From contig CAYQXJ010000017.1 in the NCBI GenBank assembly GCA_964421565.1, forward strand, positions 12,226-76,225: a stretch of DNA of 64,000 nucleotides, read 5' to 3'. Source of the stretch: CAYQXJ01 sp964421565. GTDB lineage: Bacteria; Planctomycetota; Brocadiia; SM23-32. Positions 18,625 to 26,692 of this stretch are shown here, piece by piece; positions within the stretch are counted from its first letter, which is position 1; each line of letters begins with the position of its first letter. A model generated the notes under the pieces. That model saw only the letters and a list, made by a program, of their open reading frames with translations, did no database searches and was not told the DNA's origin. The position numbers and the translations under genes were made by a program.

Positions 18625-18880
18625 TCAGGTCGGCGCCGTGGATAGCGTTTGAATCCGATTCAGTGTCGCTCCGAACAGCCCCAGCGGTACCGCAACCACC
18701 GCCACCTGGAACACAATGTAGTGGGCAGTGCCGTGGCGATACACGGCATCGCTGCGACCTTCGCCCCGATCCCTGTTTCGCGGGCCTCCGTAGCCCGCTA
18801 CGAAGGGCGAAGGAGGCTTGACCAGCTTGTCCTTGAGCGTCGTCAGGGACCAGTGCCTCACTAGCCCCGTCGCCGCCCGC
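18625..18880 (-). mobile_element. degenerate transposase C-terminus (IS1380-like DDE family)
   Basis: The minus strand encodes ATGLVRHWSLTTLKDKLVK and, after a foreign insert of about 30 residues, YIVFQVAVVAVPLGLFGATLNRI. These two blocks are the adjacent C-terminal motifs of IS1380-type group-1 DDE transposases (usual form: LVRHWSLTTLREKLVKIGAKVVRHGRYVTFQ...AEVAVPR.LF). The rest of the transposase and the inverted ends are missing, so this is a dead remnant. The insert coincides with a palindrome at 18785-18806. Bases 18881-19082 hold nothing recognisable. Confidence 0.7.
18785..18806. repeat. palindrome inserted in the transposase remnant
   Basis: CCTCCGTAGC-CC-GCTACGAAGG, 10-base arms with one mismatch. 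It interrupts the transposase reading frame exactly where the family normally has no extra residues, so it looks like a small palindromic element that jumped into the IS. Confidence 0.6.
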
Positions 18881-19082
18881 AACAGCGTCGCCGCCGGGGT
18901 CTGTGCCACACGATCCCTGCGCAGCGACGGCGCGCCACGGGACGTGCCGCCCGTGGACGCGGCAGTGGCCGCCTACTTCGCCCGCGATGCGCTTTGAGTT
19001 TGGGCCCCTGACCGCGAAAGGCGCGATGCGTACGCAGCGGGCAAACAAAGCGCCGGCTACCCCCGGATGTGGGTTGCTTCGT

Positions 19083-20624
19083 TCAGGGCGCGTTGGGGTT
19101 GTCAGCGGCGGAGTAGTCGGTGGTCTCGCTGAAGAAGTCCTCGCTAGCGATCGGCCCCCAGGTGCCGGGCAGGTAATTCGGGAACTGCGGCGGTTCCTGT
19201 TCCTGCCATGTGTTCAGGATGCCCATGGTGAAGTCCCACGCCTGTTCGACCTCGTCCCGCCGGGCAAACAGCGCGCTGCGCCCGGCGATCACGTCGAGCA
19301 ACAACCTCTCGTAGGCCTCCGGGCTTGCGGCGGGAAACTCGCTCTGATAGGGGAAGTCCATGTCCACGTTGCGCAGCTCGGCCTGGAGCCCGGGCACCTT
19401 GCTGACGAAGCGGAGCGCCACGCCCTCGTCAGGCTGTACGCGCAGGATCAGGCGGTTCGGGGCAAGCTGAAAGTCCGCCTGCGCGCGGAACAGGACGCGC
19501 GGCACCTCCTGGAATTCGATCGCCACTTCGGTCAACTTGCGCGGCAGGCGCTTGCCCGCCGTCAGGTAGATCGGCACTCCCGACCAGCGCCAGTTGTCGA
19601 TGTAAGTGCGCACCGCTACGAAGGTCTCGGTGGATGAGTCTGCGTCGACCCCCTTCTCCTCGCGGTAGGCCTTCACACGCTGGCCGTTCACCTGCCCGGC
19701 GGCGTATTGCCCTCTGATGACGCTGCGGCGGACCTCCTCTCCCTCCAGCCGGCGCAGGCTGCGCAGCACTTTCACCTTCTCGTCGCGTATGGCGTCGGCA
19801 TCCAGGCTCGCCGGCGGCTCCATGGTGAACAAGGTGAGCAGTTGCAGCACGTGGTTCTGCAGAATGTCGCGCATGATGCCACTGGCGTCGAAGTATCCGC
19901 CGCGGTCCTCCACGCCGATGTCCTCTGCGACGGTGACGCGTACCCAGCGCACGGAGTCGGCGTGCCAGACATGCTCGAAGATGGAGTTGGCGAAGCGCAG
20001 CACGCTAATGTTCTGCACCGTCTCCTTGCCCAGGTAATGATCCATGCGAAAGACCTGTGACTCGTCGAGCAGATCCTCGATGGTGTTGTTGAGTTCACGG
20101 GCGCTTTCCAGGTCGTGGCCGAAGGGTTTTTCGAAGACGACGCGGTGGTAGCAGCCCTGCCCCGGCCGACAGCGAGGGGCGCGCTGCAGGGCGCCCGCGT
20201 CGGTCAGGTTGCGCAGAATCGGCACCACGACGTTCGGCGGAACGGACAGGTAGTAGACCCGGTTGCCTTCCGTGCCGAACCGCTCGTCGAGGTCGCTTAA
20301 GCGCTCCCGGAGTGTCTCGTAGTCGCTGGTCTCGTCATAGCCGCCCGGTTGATAGAAGATCCGGTGCGCCAGGTCCGACCAGATGTCATCGTCGATCGGC
20401 TGGGTGCGCGAGAACTCGGCGACGTTCGCCGTCAGGTGGTCGCGGAACTGATCGTCGCCCATCTTGGTGCGCCCGTACCCGACAACGACCATGTTGTCGG
20501 GCAGCAGACCCTCGCGGGCGAGGTTATAGAGCCCGGGTGCGAGCTTGCGGCGCGTCAGGTCTCCGCTCGCGCCGAAGATGACGACGATACCTGCTTCGAG
20601 TATAGGCTGAGAAGTTCCGAACAT
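19083..20624 (-). CDS. zwf: glucose-6-phosphate 1-dehydrogenase
   Basis: First enzyme of the oxidative pentose-phosphate and Entner-Doudoroff routes: glucose-6-phosphate + NADP+ to 6-phosphogluconolactone. Start ATG 20624 follows AGGGGGA; the longer frame upstream has no family similarity. 513 residues. The coenzyme-binding loop is VIFGASGDLTRRKL; the catalytic block is RMDHYLGKETVQN with the conserved Asp-His; FEKPFGHD and the GKRLPRKLTEV region also match. A minus-strand promoter lies 31 bases upstream. Downstream is the transposase island. Confidence 0.97.
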   Translation of the reverse strand: MFGTSQPILEAGIVVIFGASGDLTRRKLAPGLYNLAREGLLPDNMVVVGYGRTKMGDDQFRDHLTANVAEFSRTQPIDDDIWSDLAHRIFYQPGGYDETSDYETLRERLSDLDERFGTEGNRVYYLSVPPNVVVPILRNLTDAGALQRAPRCRPGQGCYHRVVFEKPFGHDLESARELNNTIEDLLDESQVFRMDHYLGKETVQNISVLRFANSIFEHVWHADSVRWVRVTVAEDIGVEDRGGYFDASGIMRDILQNHVLQLLTLFTMEPPASLDADAIRDEKVKVLRSLRRLEGEEVRRSVIRGQYAAGQVNGQRVKAYREEKGVDADSSTETFVAVRTYIDNWRWSGVPIYLTAGKRLPRKLTEVAIEFQEVPRVLFRAQADFQLAPNRLILRVQPDEGVALRFVSKVPGLQAELRNVDMDFPYQSEFPAASPEAYERLLLDVIAGRSALFARRDEVEQAWDFTMGILNTWQEQEPPQFPNYLPGTWGPIASEDFFSETTDYSAADNPNAP

Positions 20625-20654
20625 ACGTATCCCCCTATGAGAGCTCTTCCGTGT

Positions 20655-20683
20655 ATGATAGCCTCCGCCGTCAGGGCTGTCCA
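20655..20683 (-). promoter_or_regulatory. zwf promoter
   Basis: Minus strand TGGACA (20678-20683), 17 bases, TATCAT (20655-20660). Almost the same pair precedes the UroD-family gene at 63651-63679. Confidence 0.55.
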
Positions 20684-20754
20684 TGTGCGCCACGCTGGCC
20701 CAGCCTTCTGAGCACATGCCGCGCCGGTATAGTGCACTCGGGCGCGGGGCGGCT

Positions 20755-21001
20755 TTACGGCAAGCTCGGCGAGCCCCGGGCTACCGCTTTGTAGAGCGTG
20801 ATGCCGACGGCAGCGGCAAGGTTGAGCGAGTCGACTGCGCCGGTCTGGCGTATGCGGATGGTGGGGCCGCGCCCACTCGGACCCGATGATCACCTTGTAG
20901 ACCAGCTCGCGCCGGTGCGTCACCAGATCCAGAGTGGCGTAGGTGCCGAGTGCGCAGGGGTAGCCCTTCGACTATTCGTAGCGCTTCAGCCTGACGGCCA
21001 T
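20755..21001 (-). pseudogene. decayed TrmH/SpoU-family RNA 2'-O-methyltransferase
   Basis: Reading leftward from ATG 21001: MAVRLKRYE, a stop codon, then SKGYPCALGTYATLDLVTH and ELVYKVIIGSEW, which match the N-terminus of TrmH-type methyltransferases. After a frame change come GPTIRIRQTGAVDSLNLAAA and VGITLYKA, the conserved C-terminal cofactor-knot motif of the family, ending at TAA 20755. The middle of the enzyme (well over 100 residues) is missing, so this has an internal stop, a frameshift and a large deletion. It begins 17 bases after the KARI-like gene and was perhaps once its operon partner. Confidence 0.75.
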
Positions 21002-21018
21002 CTCGGCCTCGCCGGCGT

Positions 21019-22005
21019 CTATCCGAGCCCCAGTATGCGCTTGGTGCGCTGTTCGACTTCGTTGAGGGGGTGGGTCAGCGCAGTCTTCTTCAGCCCTTCC
21101 AGGTGCGGCATGCCCGCCTGTTGCTCGGCCGTCCACTCTTGGGCAAACTGACCGCTTCGGATCTGCTCCATGATCTCCGCGGCGACCCGCTGCGCCCCGT
21201 CCCCTACCACGCGTTCGCCGCGTGAGAGCTGCCCGTATTGGCTGGTATGGCTGTGCAAGTCGAGCTGCTTGAAGAAGCCCGTCTCGATCATTGCCTCGGC
21301 AACCTCCACCATCTCACCGGACAGATACAGCTCGCTGGCCACCGACTCCGGCGCACATCCCGCCTCCACCAGCATGTCGTAGTAGAGCGTGCAGAGACGC
21401 ACGATGCCGGCCCAGAGGAACTGCTCTGCGAACAGGTCCATCAGCGCCTCTTCCTCGAACGACGAGGCGAAGGCGGCGGCCCGCGTGGCCCCGATGCCGC
21501 GCGCGACAGCGAGGGCAGTCGCCAGCGCCTGACCCGTGGCGTTCTGCCCGACCGCCACCAGGCAGGGGTAGCCCTTGCCCTGGCGGTAGAGGTTCCGCAC
21601 GGCCGAGCCGATCATCCGCGGCGCCACCATAACCACGTCCACACATTCCGGCCCCTGTACCAGGCCATAGGCAACGTTGTAGCCACTGGCAAAGACCAGC
21701 GTATCACCTTCGGCCAGGCCCGACAGAACCTGACGGGCGAAGACCTGTGGCTGAACCTCGTCCGGTATAAGCATCAGAACGATGTCGCCGCGCCGGGCCG
21801 CATCACGTATGGGCAACACCTCGAAGTCGTCTGCGAGAGCGCTCTTGCGGTATTCATCCTGGCGGTTGCCGACGATGACCGTGGCTCCACTGTCGCGCAG
21901 GTTCTGCGCCTGCGCATGCCCCTGGTTCCCGTAGCCGATTACGGCGACGCACTTGCCGTCGAGGGCCGCCATATCTGCGTCCGCGTCGTGATAGACAGTG
22001 ACCAT
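21019..22005 (-). CDS. ketol-acid-reductoisomerase-like protein with altered active site
   Basis: 328 residues, the class I KARI length, ATG 22005. The Rossmann domain has VIGYGNQGHAQAQNL and the C-terminal knotted domain keeps DLFAEQ (Asp190, Glu194), equivalent to metal ligands of IlvC. Two catalytic positions are changed: the usual SHGFN reads ASGYN (His to Ser107) and the usual APKGPG reads APRMIG (Lys to Arg130). HSHTSQYG replaces the usual SNTAEYG. I therefore regard it as an IlvC paralogue of uncertain activity, not a proven step in valine/isoleucine synthesis. No ilvB, ilvN or ilvD lies nearby. Confidence 0.8.
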   Translation of the reverse strand: MVTVYHDADADMAALDGKCVAVIGYGNQGHAQAQNLRDSGATVIVGNRQDEYRKSALADDFEVLPIRDAARRGDIVLMLIPDEVQPQVFARQVLSGLAEGDTLVFASGYNVAYGLVQGPECVDVVMVAPRMIGSAVRNLYRQGKGYPCLVAVGQNATGQALATALAVARGIGATRAAAFASSFEEEALMDLFAEQFLWAGIVRLCTLYYDMLVEAGCAPESVASELYLSGEMVEVAEAMIETGFFKQLDLHSHTSQYGQLSRGERVVGDGAQRVAAEIMEQIRSGQFAQEWTAEQQAGMPHLEGLKKTALTHPLNEVEQRTKRILGLG

Positions 22006-22109
22006 CTGCCGGTTGTCTCCTGATCGTGACTATAACCATCCTGCCACAGACTTTACAGACGGACCGGGCATTGCGCAAGCCGCCTGCTGGCATCTCGCCG
22101 GTGCCGACT

Positions 22110-22138
22110 TTGACCCCGCGCCACCGCTCAGCTACACT
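22110..22138 (+). promoter_or_regulatory. promoter of DUF6785 copy 2
   Basis: TTGACC (22110-22115), 17 bases, TACACT (22133-22138), 35 bases before the ATG. The region is shared with the divergent KARI-like gene, which has a weaker candidate -10 (TATAGT on the minus strand at 22029-22034). Confidence 0.6.
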
Positions 22139-22173
22139 GCCCCGCACTCGCTCCTCGACTCTACCGGTGCCTT

Positions 22174-24093
22174 ATGACGTGGCGTGCCTTCATTATCGGG
22201 CTGGTCTTCGCCGCCGCTATCGGGCTGGTAGAGCCGTGGGTGAGTTGGGCGGAGGGGTGGGGCGGCTTCAGCGGCAACGCGTTTCCGGCCGGCGCCGTCT
22301 TCGTACTGGTGCTGCTGACGGTGGGGGTGAACGTGCTGATCAAGCTCGTTCGCCGTGCGTGGGCGTTCCGCCAGGCGGAGCTGATGCTCGTCTGGTGCAT
22401 GCTCATTGTGGCGGCGACCTTCCCCGGCGACGGCATCGCAAGGTTCTGGTTCTCCTTCACTGCCGCGCCGCCCTACATCGCGCGGCGTGCTGACGTAGCG
22501 TGGGAGGACGGAGGCGCCCTGACCCACGCCCCCGAGGCGCTCGTCCTCAGCAACAGCCCCCGGTCGGTGGCTGCCGCGCGATACTTCCAGGGCAGCCCGG
22601 TAGGCGTGCCATGGAGTCACTGGGCGCGTCCCTTGCTGCACTGGGCCGTCTTCTTCGTGCTGTTGTACGTCGCCATCTTCTGCCTGATGGCCATCCTGCG
22701 CCGCCAGTGGGTGGAGAAGGAGCGTCTGATGTTTCCGCTGGCGCGGGTGCCGCTTGACTTCACCGAGGGCGCGGGCGAGCGCCTGCTGCCGGAGGCGTTC
22801 TCGCAGAGGGGGTTTCAGCTCGGCCTTGTATTCGCATTCGGTTTCCGATTGTTGCGCGCGCTGCCGATCTTCTTCGGGGCCGAGAGGGCCGTGCCGCTCC
22901 TGATTCCGTTCAAGGACGTTTTCCAGGGCACCCCGCTGGAGCAGATGGCCTTTCAGAATATCAGCTTCTGGGTACCCGCTGTGGGTTTCGCCTTTCTGGT
23001 GCCTGCAGATGTGAGCCTGAGCGTGTGGCTCTTCTACCTGGTCGCGCGAACGGAGTTGAAGGCGGCCCACTGGCTGGGCCTCGGCAGCACAGCCGGAGCG
23101 TACGGGCCCATGCTGAAGTGGCAGCAGGCCGGGGCCTACTTCGCCTTCGCCGTGGGCATGTTGTTCATGGCTCGGCGGCACCTTTGGGCCGTGCTGCTGA
23201 CGGCCGTTGGCCTGCACAGTCTGCCCGATCGCCGCGAGCCTGTGCGTTACCGCACGGCGGTGTTTGGGCTTGTGCTTTCCGCCGGGGGCTGCCTGGTGTG
23301 GTATATGTACCACGGGATGCGGGGTGGCGCCGCGCTGGCGTTTTTCGCCCTGGTCATCATGTGGCACCTGATCTACGCCCGGGTGGTCGCCCAGGCCGGC
23401 CTCTATGTAGCCCGCACCACCTGGCGGCTGCCCGAAGTGTTGCACGGCTTGAGCGGCGGGCGCATCTTCGGCCCTCCCGGCGCCGTCATAGCCAACCTGC
23501 AGGACCCGCTGCTTGTGACCGGCGGCACCGCCTACCTGGGGCCGATGGCCATGAACGTGTTCCGCATCTCAGAGGTGTTCGAGGAGCGCAAACGGCATCT
23601 GCTCGTGCCCGTCGTTATGATTGCTTTTCTGGTGACGATGGCGTGCGGAACCTGGACCTCTCTGCGCACGGCTTATCGCATGGGCGGGGCCAACTACTCC
23701 GACCGTTGGGCGCAGACTATGGAGCCCAAGTGGCGGATGGACACCGCTCAACGCATCATCAAGGATCCCAACCAGTCGGCGCAGGCCTACCCCGGGCCGC
23801 TGGCGATCGGGATATTGGGCATGGGGTTCCTTCTGTTCATGCGTGCGCGGTTCTACTGGTGGCCAGTGCATGCCATCGGACTGCTGACCTGTGATAGCTG
23901 GCACGCGCACAGGCTTTGGTTGCCGTTTCTGGTGGGATGGCTCTGCAAAGTGGGCATCATGAAGCTCGGCGGGGGTGGCCGCCTGCGGCAGGCGCGGCAC
24001 TTCTTCGTGGGTTTGATCCTGGTGGAGTTCACGGTCGGGGCCGTCTCAACCATCGTGCGCACTCTCACCGGCGGCGCGGTGCCGGGGTTCTGA
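22174..24093 (+). CDS. DUF6785/DUF6784 polytopic membrane protein, copy 2
   Basis: 639 residues, ATG 22174, about a dozen membrane segments. It keeps the same landmarks as copies 1 and 3: TWRAFIIGL at the start, RRQWVEKERLMFPLARVPLDF, GFAFLVPADVSLSVWLFY, YARVVAQAGL, FLLFMRARFYWWPVHAIGLL and a C-terminal LRQARHFFVGL. It is transcribed alone from its own promoter and converges on a GH43 remnant and two carbohydrate-related genes. Likely an integral membrane transporter or permease-like protein; substrate unknown. Confidence 0.85.
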   Translation: MTWRAFIIGLVFAAAIGLVEPWVSWAEGWGGFSGNAFPAGAVFVLVLLTVGVNVLIKLVRRAWAFRQAELMLVWCMLIVAATFPGDGIARFWFSFTAAPPYIARRADVAWEDGGALTHAPEALVLSNSPRSVAAARYFQGSPVGVPWSHWARPLLHWAVFFVLLYVAIFCLMAILRRQWVEKERLMFPLARVPLDFTEGAGERLLPEAFSQRGFQLGLVFAFGFRLLRALPIFFGAERAVPLLIPFKDVFQGTPLEQMAFQNISFWVPAVGFAFLVPADVSLSVWLFYLVARTELKAAHWLGLGSTAGAYGPMLKWQQAGAYFAFAVGMLFMARRHLWAVLLTAVGLHSLPDRREPVRYRTAVFGLVLSAGGCLVWYMYHGMRGGAALAFFALVIMWHLIYARVVAQAGLYVARTTWRLPEVLHGLSGGRIFGPPGAVIANLQDPLLVTGGTAYLGPMAMNVFRISEVFEERKRHLLVPVVMIAFLVTMACGTWTSLRTAYRMGGANYSDRWAQTMEPKWRMDTAQRIIKDPNQSAQAYPGPLAIGILGMGFLLFMRARFYWWPVHAIGLLTCDSWHAHRLWLPFLVGWLCKVGIMKLGGGGRLRQARHFFVGLILVEFTVGAVSTIVRTLTGGAVPGF

Positions 24094-24139
24094 GGCCCTC
24101 TGCGGCGGCCGCGAGGCATCAACCAGCGCCCCATGGCAT

Positions 24140-24465
24140 CGGTTGAGGGGGTGCGGGTCCGCCCCTGCAGTTGCCTCCTGCTCTGTTGATCGAAGCGGAT
24201 CCGGTTGATGTTCACCGTGCGATTGCCGGACGGGCGCTGCGGGTCGGCATGGGCATGATAGACCATGAACAGCTCAACACCGTCCGGCGACGTGGTGATC
24301 GAGCTATGCCCCAGCCCGGAGGATGCCCTTCTCGGGGTCTGTCTGCGCCAGGGGATTGTTCTCGGTCTTCGTCCACGGCCCCAGGGATGCGGCGCAGTGG
24401 CTGGCCGAGTAGGTCATGTAGTAGGTGCCGCCCTGCTTGAGCACGAACGCACCCTCGTTGCATCG
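24140..24465 (-). pseudogene. C-terminal remnant of a GH43 glycoside hydrolase
   Basis: The minus strand encodes NEGAFVLKQGGTYYMTYSAS and GPWTKTENNPL, then, after a one-base frame change in a G4 run, HSSITTSPDGVELFMVYHAH and RTVNINRIRFD. These are the consecutive C-terminal motifs of GH43 arabinanase/xylosidase-type enzymes. Nothing upstream of 24465 matches the catalytic five-blade part, because the DUF3604-type gene begins its stop there. It is a broken gene. Confidence 0.75.
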
Positions 24466-24495
24466 CGTGCACATGCCTCGCTGTTGCCCTGGTGT

Positions 24496-26679
24496 TCAGA
24501 TGCCTGCTTCGCCGCCGAACAGCGGTTCGGCCCAGTCCGCTCCCCATATGCGTTCGCGGCCGTACTGCACCCAGCCAGCTTCTAGGCGTATGCGGGGGAG
24601 CTCGAACTCGGGGAACCAGTGTATGCGTATTCGCTTGCCGCGCATGTAGCCGAGGAAGACGGCGTAGAAGCCGGACGGCGAGTCGACTACTTTGCAGGGC
24701 GTGATGTCGCCGAAAGCCTCGTAGTTCTCCTCGGTCCGCAGGTAGCGGCGCAGCTCGCTCAGGTACTTGCCGTCTTCGGGATCCACCATGGACTCCAGGT
24801 CGACCTCCTCAGGCTCGTTCCAGGCCGGCAGGGCCTCGTCCGTGCCGCCGCAGGTCGAGTCGACCCAGACCGGTGATGACCAGAGTAGTTCGCCGTCCGT
24901 CTGCTCTACGCGTACATAGTAATAGGTCTGCCCGCTCGGCGGGCAATCAACGAGCTTCTCGCGGAACCTGACACCGCAGCCAGGCCAACGCTGCAGCCGC
25001 CGGTCGCCCCGGACCAGGTCGATCTGCTCAACGGGGGCAGTGCCCTCGAACGCGATCTCGATCTCGACGTCTCTGCGGGCACGGATCTGCGATCCCATGG
25101 GCGTGCCGTTGGCATGCAGTCCGAGGAGGGCTCGGGCTCCGGTCGTGGCGTACGTTCTTCGGGCCCGGAAGGCTCTCCACAGGGCATCGCGGCTCAGCTC
25201 TTGGGCCAGGACGGCGAGCACAGGGCCACCGGCCCAGCCGGAGTCTCGCAATCGCAGCGTGCGTGCGAACCGCCCCCCGCCGCCGGTCGTCACCCGCCGC
25301 GGGTGGCCGGGGGTGGCGTGATGACAGTCCGAACCCCCGATCAACCCGACCTTGTAGCCCTTCTGCAGGTAGGCCTGAGCGAACCATTCGAACTGCCCGT
25401 GACCGCTCACCATCTCGCACAGGCTCTCGACGTCCGGATTGTGCCTGTGTGGTGTGGCAGGCGTGCCGCCAACGTGCGGGATGACCATCGCCTGCCCGTC
25501 GCTGAAGCGTTCGTAGACCTCCTCGATTCTCCAGGTGGGATCCGGCGCGGGCGCGTCGAGGTCGCGCCAGACCAGGTTGCGGTCTCCACCCTTGGGCTCG
25601 GTGTCTCGCCATTCGGCGCCCAGGAACGTCAGGTAGCGGCCCGGCTTGTTGTGCCGGGTAGCGGCCTCGCGGCCGAGTTCCCACCATTCGTGCACCGCGT
25701 CGGGAGCGTTGCGGAAGATATGCGAGCCCAACGCGCAGAAGTCGAGCCCTGTCGCCTCGCGCCCGTAGCGGTAGGCCTTCTCCGGGTGCGTGTCCTCGTT
25801 AAGCACGTTGATCTCGGCCCCGTCGAAACTGTGGCAGTGGAACTCGCCCCAGTAGATGTTGTGTTCGGTATCCGGCAGGCGGCGGGTTGGGTTCGAGGAT
25901 GCTTCGATGCCGTTGCCCCTGTCATGGAGGAGGATTCGCTCACCGTTGCCGGCTCGCACCCGGACCGTTCCGAAGCTGCTAACGGCCATTACTTCAGCCG
26001 CGCCCGCCAGCTCAATCCCTCCGGGCGTGCTCATGGCGTTGCCGTTGATATCCAGTGGCAGGGCGACCGCCTCGAACGGCTCGTGTGGCGCGGCCTGCGA
26101 GGGCGCGAAGACGTGGTAATGTCGCACGGGCGGGCAGGGCACCACTCGCACCCGGACCGTCCCCGCCTCGCGGAAAGCGCTGTCTCCCGGCAGCAGCACC
26201 CCGGCGCGGAGCCGAACGCATCCGTATGTCGTGCCGTTCACGTCACTGCCGGGTCCGCCCCGGCGCTGATCGCCCATTCGCAGCACGAAGGCCCGTCCGC
26301 TCCTCAGGCCGTCCGGCAGCGTTACGATGGCGGGCACCTTGCTCTTGGGCCATGTCTCGGTCTCGAAGGGCAGGGCGTTTCCTTCGCCATCCTCTACGGT
26401 GACGTAGTCGCGCGCGTCGGGCCAGTAGTCCTGATGGCGCCACGCGAAGCGGAACTCGTTCTCCAACTTGCGGAAGCCGACCCTCGTGTGCGGAGGCAGA
26501 TCGGCCCCGGGCGCGAAGGTGACGAGCCACGTCCCCCGGCGCCCGGCCTCGACGGTGATGCTTCGTGACGGGCCGCAGTCATCCGTACGGTTGGCCTCAA
26601 ACCCGATCGTCACGTCGGCGGCGAAGGTCTCACCGTAGAAGTCGACCTGCAGCCTACGATATGGCGGAGGTCTGCGCAT
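24496..26679 (-). CDS. DUF3604-like PHP-domain protein
   Basis: 727 residues from ATG 26679 (AAGGA upstream; the frame is open to 26766 but that part overlaps the GH2 gene end). N-terminal 270 residues look like beta-sandwich. From about residue 290 (NIYWGEFHCHSFDGAE) there is a PHP-type metal-dependent hydrolase: HCHS, GLDFCALGSH, FLGAEWRD, IPHVGG, GLIGGSDCHH and RRTYATTGAR, all found in the DUF3604 family. No signal peptide is seen. Members are often near sulfatases and polysaccharide genes; the reaction is not known. It lies 13 bases downstream of the GH2 gene and is probably cotranscribed. Confidence 0.8.
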   Translation of the reverse strand: MRRPPPYRRLQVDFYGETFAADVTIGFEANRTDDCGPSRSITVEAGRRGTWLVTFAPGADLPPHTRVGFRKLENEFRFAWRHQDYWPDARDYVTVEDGEGNALPFETETWPKSKVPAIVTLPDGLRSGRAFVLRMGDQRRGGPGSDVNGTTYGCVRLRAGVLLPGDSAFREAGTVRVRVVPCPPVRHYHVFAPSQAAPHEPFEAVALPLDINGNAMSTPGGIELAGAAEVMAVSSFGTVRVRAGNGERILLHDRGNGIEASSNPTRRLPDTEHNIYWGEFHCHSFDGAEINVLNEDTHPEKAYRYGREATGLDFCALGSHIFRNAPDAVHEWWELGREAATRHNKPGRYLTFLGAEWRDTEPKGGDRNLVWRDLDAPAPDPTWRIEEVYERFSDGQAMVIPHVGGTPATPHRHNPDVESLCEMVSGHGQFEWFAQAYLQKGYKVGLIGGSDCHHATPGHPRRVTTGGGGRFARTLRLRDSGWAGGPVLAVLAQELSRDALWRAFRARRTYATTGARALLGLHANGTPMGSQIRARRDVEIEIAFEGTAPVEQIDLVRGDRRLQRWPGCGVRFREKLVDCPPSGQTYYYVRVEQTDGELLWSSPVWVDSTCGGTDEALPAWNEPEEVDLESMVDPEDGKYLSELRRYLRTEENYEAFGDITPCKVVDSPSGFYAVFLGYMRGKRIRIHWFPEFELPRIRLEAGWVQYGRERIWGADWAEPLFGGEAGI

Positions 26680-26692
26680 GACTTGTCCTTCT

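Noticed and set aside
22132..23445. 437-residue minus-strand frame over DUF6785 copy 2
   Set aside because: Antisense of a membrane protein; rich in His, Gln and Arg, with no known fold.
25114..26568. 484-residue plus-strand frame over the DUF3604-type gene
   Set aside because: Antisense; the minus strand has the conserved PHP motifs.
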